In this document: positions 16,701 to 22,476 of the stretch, piece after piece
Numbering within the stretch: the stretch's first letter is position 1
Layout of the letters: each line of letters starts with the position of its first letter
Source of the DNA: Planctomycetes bacterium RBG_16_43_13
GTDB lineage: Bacteria; Planctomycetota; MHYJ01
Length of the DNA: 22,476 nucleotides
Assembly (NCBI GenBank): GCA_001828445.1
Contig: MHYJ01000152.1
Coordinates: 1-22,476, forward strand
Direction of reading: 5' to 3'
The notes under the pieces: generated by a model
Databases searched by the model: none
What the model saw: the letters and a program-made list of their open reading frames with translations, nothing else
Told to the model about the DNA's origin: nothing
Made by a program: the position numbers and the translations under genes

Positions 16701-18601
16701 TCTGGAGGGACGGGGTGAGCTTGGAGTGGAATCGCCAGGTAAGGGCACAGTTTGTTACAACAGCAGGGGTATTATCAGGGTCAGAGATTGCCATAAGCAC
16801 TGCTGCATCTGATCAGCATGGTCCGAGCCTTGCATTTGACGGGACGAACTACCTTGCCGGATGGACTGACAATCGTAATGGATTATATGGAAAGCCCTAT
16901 GGTCATTTTATAAGCGGGACTGCCCCGCCGTCCGCTGAGGTCTGCGATGGCATTGATAATGACTTAGACAGTCTTATTGATGAAGGATTTACTGACACGG
17001 ACAGCGACGGAGTTGCAGATTGTGTAGACCTGGATGATGATAATGATGGGATGTCAGATAGCTGGGAAGTCCCCTATGGTCTGAACCCTGTTAATCCGGC
17101 TGATGCAGGGCTGGATGGTGACACCGATGGATTTACCAATCTTGAGGAGTTTATCGGTGAGACAGATCCGTGGAATCCTTTAGACGTGCCTGTGTCTCTG
17201 ACAGTGTTTGACGGCAGTATGCAGCCTATCAGGTTGGTTGCCCCACCGGATGCAACGGTTATATCATTTTCATGGATAGATCCGGCAACTCTGCCACCGT
17301 CCGCAGAGACTTTCCCCTATGGTCTTGTAAGTCTAATCCTTAACGTTCCCATACCAGGGGCGTCTGCTACCGTTGCACTGACTTTTCCCGGCGTGGTGGA
17401 TACCGCCTCAGTCTATAAAAAGTATGGCCCCACCTCCATCAACCCAACAAATCACTGGTATGATTTCTCCTATGGCAGCAACAATGGAGATGCCACCATT
17501 ACCCTGACCCTGACTGATGGCGGAGCAGGGGATCATGACCTGATTGCAAACGGGACTATTGATGACCCGGGTGGACCAGCCATGCTGCCTGTGATTACGG
17601 ACAATGATAATGATGGTTGGTCACCTCCTTCTGACTGCAACGATAACGATAATACCATCTTCCCCGGCGCCACAGATATTCCCGGTGACGGCATAGACCA
17701 GGATTGCTCTGGAGCAGACAGTGTAGTTGCATCCAAGCTGGCCAACATATCCACCCGCGGCATGGTGCAGACCGGAGACAGCGTGATGATCGGCGGTTTC
17801 ATAATAAGCGGTAGTGCGCCACGGTCTGTCTTGATAAGAGGCTTTGGGCCGACACTGGCAGACTTCGGTGTAACCGGTGCAATGGCCAATCCCTATGTTG
17901 AGCTATATTCCGGCCAGACACTTATTGCTACCAACGATAACTGGCAGACTCCAATAGTCCAATGTGATGCCCCTGCAGTATCCTGCGGCACACCGCAAGA
18001 CATACAGGCAACGGGCAAGGATGCCTGCACAGTAGCAACCACAGGCTGCAGTCAGGACGCAGCAATACTTGTAACGCTTCCTCCAGGTGCCTATACAGCG
18101 ATAATGAGAGGAGTAGGTGGAGGAACAGGAGTCGGTCTTATCGGTGTTGATGATAATGATATTAGCCCATTATCCAAATTAGTAAATATCTCCACGCGCG
18201 GTCCGGTGTTGACAGGAGACAGTGTGATGATCGGAGGCTTCATTGTGGGTGGCAGCTCATCCAAGACCGTGTTGATAAGAGGCTTTGGGCCGACCCTTTC
18301 AGACTTTGGTGTAACTGGAGCTCTGGTTGATCCGTATATTGAGCTATATTCCGGCCAGACGATGATTGCCACGAATGACAACTGGCAGACGCAACAGTGT
18401 GATGCCCCTACAGTCTTCTGCGGCACTCCGGAAGACATACAGGCAACAGGAAAGGACGCCTGCACAGTAGCAACGACAGGCTGCAGCCAGGACGCAGCCC
18501 TACTCGTGACACTTCCTCCCGGGGCCTATACAGCCATTGTAAGGGGAGTTGGCGGCCTGACCGGGGTAGGGCTGGTTGGTATTGATGAGATTGGTCCATA
18601 A
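13715..18601 (+). CDS. Secreted DUF7948/SBBP double beta-propeller surface protein
   Basis: A 1628-residue protein with a strong Shine-Dalgarno (AAGGAGG 13702-13708, 6-base spacing). Residues 1-34 are a signal peptide. About 45-250 match the DUF7948 domain that precedes SBBP repeats (F-I-x-N-x-G-Q, Y-P-G-I-D-[IL]-K-F-Y-G). Seven SBBP repeats of about 65 residues occupy 250-705 ([YF]-S-T-Y-[VIL]-G-G-S, I-A-V-D, T-D-F-P). Seven repeats of about 52 residues of the F-D-G-T-N-Y-L-V-V-W-E-D type follow (about 715-1070). Then come a MopE-like/TSP3 Ca-binding stretch (1076-1160), a choice-of-anchor-U-like domain (about 1162-1290, ending D-P-G-G-P-A), a second acidic D-N-D-N-D-G-W motif, and two Cys4 modules (1342-1628). 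Probably an exported adhesin or matrix protein. It is 49 bases after the broken gene with no terminator seen, so the upstream c-di-GMP switch likely controls it. Confidence 0.93.
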   Translation: MRLINRFRFSWSAVFVIVLIASSLNIFPINDVSGKEITDTDNVTSTRVNEDYGKLPLSFIRNDGQIDKRVMFYEKGSGHATFFSKEGVSISLKNDLVKLTFLNANKSPEIVALNQQSGKVNYFTGNNPSKWKTNIPTFSSVLYKEVYPGIDIKFYGNNSQMEYDIIVQPGADPAKVNFSYDGIKDLKVTEGGDLEIVLNHGSIIQKSPVIYQDIEGERVPVKGSFKIDKSSYRFELASYHKDFPLVIDPVLIYSTYVGGSNNEEIRDIKVDSSGNVYVTGDTYSTDFPVASAIYGTNAGSADAFVTKIDASGTALIYSTYIGGSAYERGTRLFVDPSGSVYVSGQTASTDFPTVSPVQSTNSGGMHDAFVAKIDASGSSLAYSTYLGGGGDDLSRGIAVDAAGAIYVAGRTSSTDFPTFAPIQGYNGGLYDVFVTKLNASGSAFVYSTYVGGSSDDRASYLSLDTSGNAYITGETSSVDYPTVSAIQGVYGGGFLDAFVTKVNASGSALVFSTYIGGSGHEYGGGITLDAAGDIYIAGLTDSTDFPVASPLQGSNAGWDDVFVTKMDASGSTLVYSTYLGGTGNEYGNRIAVDSAGAAYITGGTFSTDFPAFPFIRWACGSCPTYSDAFVTKINPSGSGIDYYRYIGGSDNDDGRGIAVDSAGNAYVGGVTYSPDFPRVTALQSGCPGCPTNSQGFVTKVSTASSGDIDISPAMADQVGTSVAFDGTNYLVVWEDYRSGVSDIYGRLFTTSGIPVGGEFVISSTLYEKIDTKVYFGGGYYLVVWEDYRNGDSDVYGQIVSTSGTLSGSEFAISNNPGTEQSMPAIGFDGTNYLVVWEDNRYGTFDIWGRFITTSGTLAGSRFAISSASGDQYQPQTKFDGTRYLVVWPEDRTGTMDVYGQFVSTSGSLAGGEIAVSTAVSTMPGGPYSRVHLDFDGTNYFVVWTDFRNGTRQDIYGQRLTSAGALLGTEIAISTTDSPAKRTRQVLFNGSNRYLVIWRDGVSLEWNRQVRAQFVTTAGVLSGSEIAISTAASDQHGPSLAFDGTNYLAGWTDNRNGLYGKPYGHFISGTAPPSAEVCDGIDNDLDSLIDEGFTDTDSDGVADCVDLDDDNDGMSDSWEVPYGLNPVNPADAGLDGDTDGFTNLEEFIGETDPWNPLDVPVSLTVFDGSMQPIRLVAPPDATVISFSWIDPATLPPSAETFPYGLVSLILNVPIPGASATVALTFPGVVDTASVYKKYGPTSINPTNHWYDFSYGSNNGDATITLTLTDGGAGDHDLIANGTIDDPGGPAMLPVITDNDNDGWSPPSDCNDNDNTIFPGATDIPGDGIDQDCSGADSVVASKLANISTRGMVQTGDSVMIGGFIISGSAPRSVLIRGFGPTLADFGVTGAMANPYVELYSGQTLIATNDNWQTPIVQCDAPAVSCGTPQDIQATGKDACTVATTGCSQDAAILVTLPPGAYTAIMRGVGGGTGVGLIGVDDNDISPLSKLVNISTRGPVLTGDSVMIGGFIVGGSSSKTVLIRGFGPTLSDFGVTGALVDPYIELYSGQTMIATNDNWQTQQCDAPTVFCGTPEDIQATGKDACTVATTGCSQDAALLVTLPPGAYTAIVRGVGGLTGVGLVGIDEIGP
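17738..18598 (+). repeat. Tandem pair of Cys4 C-terminal modules, gene 13715-18601
   Basis: Copies start at 17738 and 18179. The first resembles the first copy in the protease gene and the copy at 22317. The second resembles the second protease copy and the truncated copy at 13267. Confidence 0.9.
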
Positions 18602-18639
18602 CATTAGTGATGCTTTAGGCATTCTTATTTAAGACTAAG

Positions 18640-18661
18640 GTATCACTCATATAGGTGATAC
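18640..18661. repeat. Inverted repeat in the intergenic region before the last gene
   Basis: GTATCAC and GTGATAC pair perfectly around an 8-base loop. The stem extends imperfectly outward (AAGACT with AGTCCTT). No T tract follows, so it is not a usual terminator and could be an operator or leader hairpin. Confidence 0.5.
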
Positions 18662-18734
18662 ACAGTCCTTGCAGGTTTGTGTAAACTGCAGGTGCTGAAT
18701 AGCTTACCTTACAACATGAGAGGAGGAGGGGCAT

Positions 18735-21700
18735 ATGAGGAAAAATAACAATGTATGTAAGAGTAGTAACATATGGATAAAGATCGCATGGGTATTTACC
18801 CTGATTGCCATAGTAATCCCAGGCAGTATCGCCCAGGCTGGTGTCACAGACCAGACCAGGATAAATGTGGCTTATAGCAGTCTGCCATTATATTTTATCC
18901 AGAACAATGGCCAGGTGGATGAACAGGTCAAGTACTATGAGAAGAGCAGGGGGCATGCGACCTTTTTTATGGAAGACGGAGTTTACATAGGCCTCCACAA
19001 AACTGGAAATTCAGAATCGAATGAGAATAATCAGAGTAGTATGATAAAGCTCTCCTTCGTTGATGGCAAAGAAAAACCCGAAATAACGGCCGAAGGCGTT
19101 CAGCAGGGAAAAGTTAATTACTTCAGAGGAAATAATCCTGCCAAATGGCGGACCAGCGTTCCAACTTACCAGACTGTCTCATACAAGGAAGTATATCCCG
19201 GCATAGACCTTAAATTCTACGGCAGCAACAGTCAGATGGAATACGACGTTATCGTAAAACCAGGTGCGGATCCATCAAAGGTGAAATTTGCCTATGAGGG
19301 TATCGAAGGTCTGGATATTTCTGATGATGGAAATCTCGAGATCAGTCTTAAAGAAGGGAAGTTCATACAGAAAAGACCGGTCATCTATCAGGAGATAGAC
19401 GGGGAGAGAATATCGGTAAATGGAAAATTCAGGATTCTGGAAGGTGATGTTACTCACAAGAAATTTGTTTATGCCTTTGAAGTTGCTGCCTATGATACAA
19501 AGCAACCCTTGATAATAGACCCGGTACTTGCCTATGCCACTTACGTGGGAGGAAGTGACTATGACGGTGGTGAAGGTATTGCTGTTGATGCCTCTGGAAA
19601 TATTTATGTGACAGGCAGTACTTACTCTCTCGATTTTCCCACAACCTTGGGTGCCTATGACACTAGTTTTAGTGGTGATAATGATGTCTTTATAGTGAAG
19701 TTCGATAGCAGCGGCACATCACTTCTTGCGGCTACATACATGGGAGGTAGTTCCTATGATTGGAGTTGGGACATAGCCCTGGATTCTTCGGGGAATGTTC
19801 TTGTCGTGTTAGATACTGGTTCCAGTGATTTTCCCACACCCCCCGGGGCCTATGATACAACCTATAATGGTGGTGGAGATATTGTTATAGCCAGGCTTGA
19901 TAGTGGTCTGTCCACCCTTCTCTATTCCACTTATCTGGGAGGAACCCTCGAAGATGGTTGTACTGATTGTAGTATTGCAGTAGATACTTCAGGAAATGCT
20001 CATGTGGCAGGCTACACATATTCTACGGATTTCCCCACCACTACCGGGGCGTACGATACGACCTTCAACGGAATTTCTGATATCTTTGTGGCGAAGCTGG
20101 ATAGTAGCGGCTCCACGCTTCTCTACTCCACATATTTGGGTGGAAGTGATGTTGAATATTTCGTAACAGGCATAGAGGTTGATCCTGCAGGTAATACTTA
20201 CGTATCAGGAGAGACTTTTTCTGCGGATTTTCCGACTACCGCTGGGGCTTATGATACAACATTCAATGGTAGCATCGGATTCAGCGACGTTTTTATTGCA
20301 AAACTAAATGCCAGTGGCTCTTCTCTTATTTTTTCCACATATTTGGGAGGTAATGACAATGACAATGGCGGTATTGCAATAGATGCCCTGAACAATGTCT
20401 ATATAACCGGACGTACAAATTCTTCTGATTTTCCAACAACTCCAGGGGCTTATGATGTAAACCTCAATGGTCTTTCTGACGCATATGTGGCAAAGCTGGA
20501 TAGTAGTGGCTCTTCTCTTATTTTTTCAACTTTCTTAGGAGGAAGTGGAACTGAAGGTAGCTGTAAAGAAGTAGGCTTGGATTCTTCAGGCAACATCTAC
20601 ATTGCCGGTGGAACATCATCTGTGGATTTTCCTATTGTGCCGGGGGCATATGATGCAACATTCAATGGGGGTACTTCTGATCTATACACTGTTGATCTAT
20701 ACGTTGCAAAACTAAATAGCAGTGGCTCCTCTCTCCTATATTCTACTTATCTTGGAGGCAGTGGGAGAGAAAGTTGCTGGGGTTTTAACATGGACACATC
20801 CAGCAATATCTATCTGACTGGAGGAACTGGCTCTACGGATTTCCACACAACCCTGGGGGCCTATGACTCAACCTACAATGGTGGCAATATCATGAACGAT
20901 CCTGAAATTGGTGATATGTATTTAATCAAACTCGCGTTTGATCCACTACCAGACACTCCTTTGATTGGAGATTCGATCGGTATAATCACGGTTTCAGCCA
21001 GTGACCAATCCCGCCCCGATGTTGCATTTGATGGGACTAATTATTTAGTCGTCTATGAAGATTGGCAGAGCGGTCTTGTTTCGGACGTCTATGGACAGTT
21101 TGTATCACCAGGCGGAAGTCTTGTAGGACCCGCATTTGCTATCAGTGCGACCGCATATGATAAGATGCGCCCAAAAGTTTATTTTGACGGATCAAATTAT
21201 CTGGTTGCCTGGTTTGATATGAGAAACGGGGCTGCTCAGGAGGACATTTACGGACAATTTGTTTCTCCCTCGGCAGCCCTTGTAGGCCCTGAAATAGCTA
21301 TCAGTACTGCTTCAGGCTCTCAATTTAGACCTTTCATCGCATTTGATGGAACCAATTATCTTGTCACCTGGTGGGATAACCATAATGGTGATTTTGACAT
21401 CTATGGACAATTGGTGTCAATGGCAGGAACTTTGACTGGTCCTAACTTTGCGATTAATGCATCCCCCGGAGATCAGCAGAGACCTGAAGTCATATTTGAC
21501 GGAACCAACTATTTTGTTGCCTGGGAAGACTTCAGAAATGGCAATTTTGATATCTACGGACAATTCGTCTCGACATCCGGAATACTGATAGGGTCTGACT
21601 TTGGTATAGCGACTGCCTTGTATGATCAGGATAGGGCACGTATCGGCTTTGACGGTACTGATTATCTTGTTGCGTGGGATGATTTCAGAAAGGGGACAGG

Positions 21701-22476
21701 ATCAGATATTTACGGTCAGAGAGTGACTACATCCGGATCGCTTCTCGGTTCTGAATTTGCGATCGTCACTACCGGCGAATATACAGATGTTTCACAGGTA
21801 TTATTTAATGGGGATAACCGTTACCTGGTACTCTTTCAGAACGAAGATCCTATTGATAGACCTATCGATAGTTGGGATGTCTACGGGCAGTTTGTTGCAA
21901 CGACTGGGTCATTATCGGGTGGTCCATTTATAATCAGCAATAATTCATACGATGAATGGCGGCCGCGTATGGCATTTGATGGGACAAACTATCTTGCTGT
22001 CTGGGGAGAAAACAGCAATGGGACAGACTATGATGTTTATGGTCAGTTAATAGGCGGCGGTATGATACTGTCGGTGATCAAGGCTGGTACCGGGGATGGA
22101 ACTGTAGCATCAGTTCCTGCAGGGATAGATTGCGGATTGGATTGCTCGCAAAGTTATGACAGCGGAACGGTCGTGACCCTGACGGCCACACCGGATGGTA
22201 CGTCAACATTTACAGGCTGGAGCGGGGATTGTACAGGCACCGGATCCTGTGTGGTGACCATGGACGTGGCAAGGTCGGTAACAGCTACGTTTGTTTCGGG
22301 TTCTGCTGCACCCCAACTCTCCAACATATCCACCCGCGGCATGGTGCAGACCGGCGACAGCGTGATGATTGGCGGATTCATAATCAGCGGGACTGCCCCA
22401 AGGTCTGTCTTGATAAGAGGGTTTGGTCCGACACTATCAGACTTCGGTGTAACCGGCGCAATGTCCAATCCATATA
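18735..22476 (+). CDS. Secreted DUF7948/SBBP double beta-propeller protein, paralogue of 13715-18601 (3' partial)
   Basis: The frame is open from the ATG at 18735 to the window end (about 1247 codons). A strong Shine-Dalgarno (AGGAGG 18721-18726) sits 8 bases upstream. Residues 1-36 form a signal peptide (cleavage near A-Q-A). DUF7948 follows (about 50-260), then seven SBBP repeats (from about 265), then seven F-D-G-T-N-Y repeats ending in D-[IV]-Y-G-Q (about 762-1105). Next is a divergent InlB B-repeat-like domain (about 1106-1189: G-I-D-C-G-L-D-C-S, F-T-G-W-S-G-D-C, S-V-T-A-T-F), then the start of a Cys4 module at 1195, cut by the window edge. It has the same plan as its upstream neighbour, except that the spacer before the C-terminal module was swapped. 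Likely a surface adhesin or matrix protein. No promoter is clear in the 133-base gap before it. Confidence 0.92.
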   Translation, partial: MRKNNNVCKSSNIWIKIAWVFTLIAIVIPGSIAQAGVTDQTRINVAYSSLPLYFIQNNGQVDEQVKYYEKSRGHATFFMEDGVYIGLHKTGNSESNENNQSSMIKLSFVDGKEKPEITAEGVQQGKVNYFRGNNPAKWRTSVPTYQTVSYKEVYPGIDLKFYGSNSQMEYDVIVKPGADPSKVKFAYEGIEGLDISDDGNLEISLKEGKFIQKRPVIYQEIDGERISVNGKFRILEGDVTHKKFVYAFEVAAYDTKQPLIIDPVLAYATYVGGSDYDGGEGIAVDASGNIYVTGSTYSLDFPTTLGAYDTSFSGDNDVFIVKFDSSGTSLLAATYMGGSSYDWSWDIALDSSGNVLVVLDTGSSDFPTPPGAYDTTYNGGGDIVIARLDSGLSTLLYSTYLGGTLEDGCTDCSIAVDTSGNAHVAGYTYSTDFPTTTGAYDTTFNGISDIFVAKLDSSGSTLLYSTYLGGSDVEYFVTGIEVDPAGNTYVSGETFSADFPTTAGAYDTTFNGSIGFSDVFIAKLNASGSSLIFSTYLGGNDNDNGGIAIDALNNVYITGRTNSSDFPTTPGAYDVNLNGLSDAYVAKLDSSGSSLIFSTFLGGSGTEGSCKEVGLDSSGNIYIAGGTSSVDFPIVPGAYDATFNGGTSDLYTVDLYVAKLNSSGSSLLYSTYLGGSGRESCWGFNMDTSSNIYLTGGTGSTDFHTTLGAYDSTYNGGNIMNDPEIGDMYLIKLAFDPLPDTPLIGDSIGIITVSASDQSRPDVAFDGTNYLVVYEDWQSGLVSDVYGQFVSPGGSLVGPAFAISATAYDKMRPKVYFDGSNYLVAWFDMRNGAAQEDIYGQFVSPSAALVGPEIAISTASGSQFRPFIAFDGTNYLVTWWDNHNGDFDIYGQLVSMAGTLTGPNFAINASPGDQQRPEVIFDGTNYFVAWEDFRNGNFDIYGQFVSTSGILIGSDFGIATALYDQDRARIGFDGTDYLVAWDDFRKGTGSDIYGQRVTTSGSLLGSEFAIVTTGEYTDVSQVLFNGDNRYLVLFQNEDPIDRPIDSWDVYGQFVATTGSLSGGPFIISNNSYDEWRPRMAFDGTNYLAVWGENSNGTDYDVYGQLIGGGMILSVIKAGTGDGTVASVPAGIDCGLDCSQSYDSGTVVTLTATPDGTSTFTGWSGDCTGTGSCVVTMDVARSVTATFVSGSAAPQLSNISTRGMVQTGDSVMIGGFIISGTAPRSVLIRGFGPTLSDFGVTGAMSNPY
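22317..22476 (+). repeat. Cys4 C-terminal module, start of first copy (cut by window end)
   Basis: It opens with L-S-N-I-S-T-R-G-M-V-Q-T-G-D-S-V and matches the first copy at 17738, including I-S-G-x-A-P-R-S-V-L-I-R-G-F. A second copy is expected beyond the window. Confidence 0.85.

Noticed and set aside
18701..18710. AGCTTACCTT shared with 12465-12474 near the riboswitch P1, hinting at a second riboswitch
   Set aside because: No GGCAAAC or other aptamer core follows; ten shared bases alone are too weak.

Overview
The window looks like an accessory surface-protein locus of a Gram-negative environmental bacterium. DUF11, SBBP, MopE-type Ca-binding and choice-of-anchor modules, together with a class I c-di-GMP riboswitch of the kind common in Geobacter-like deltaproteobacteria and Nitrospirota, suggest that sort of host. 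No marker gene fixes the phylum. All genes are on the + strand. There are no rRNA or tRNA genes, IS elements or CRISPR arrays.

Layout: (1) 1-4515, 3' part of a giant DUF11-repeat secreted protein; (2) 4536-7451, a second DUF11 protein with its own signal peptide; (3) 7503-10784, a subtilisin-type protease with Ig-like, Ca-binding and Kazal-like modules; (4) 10887-12044, an unrelated DUF4143-type ATPase behind its own near-leaderless promoter; (5) 12045-12632, a 588-base gene-free stretch whose last part holds a sigma70-type promoter, a c-di-GMP-I riboswitch and an overlapping intrinsic terminator; (6) 12633-13665, a TolB-like beta-propeller gene broken by a frame change at a probable deletion junction; (7) 13715-18601, a DUF7948/SBBP double-propeller protein; (8) 18735 to the window end, a paralogue of (7) that runs off the edge.

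The unifying feature is a module of about 140 residues with four cysteines, at the extreme C-terminus of every surface protein. It occurs as a tandem pair in all proteins whose end is visible and intact, and as a single truncated copy in the broken gene. N-terminal ectodomains differ (DUF11 stalk, protease, propellers) while the C-terminal pair is nearly constant. The simplest reading is a family of exported proteins sharing one sorting, anchoring or assembly module.

The riboswitch is the only regulatory device found for the family in this window. Its 3' half can pair with a downstream strand to form a 12-bp terminator, so ligand binding should favour read-through (an ON switch). No terminator was seen between the broken TolB gene and the 1628-residue propeller protein, so the switch probably now serves mainly the latter. 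I infer c-di-GMP-dependent production of surface adhesin-like proteins; this has not been shown.
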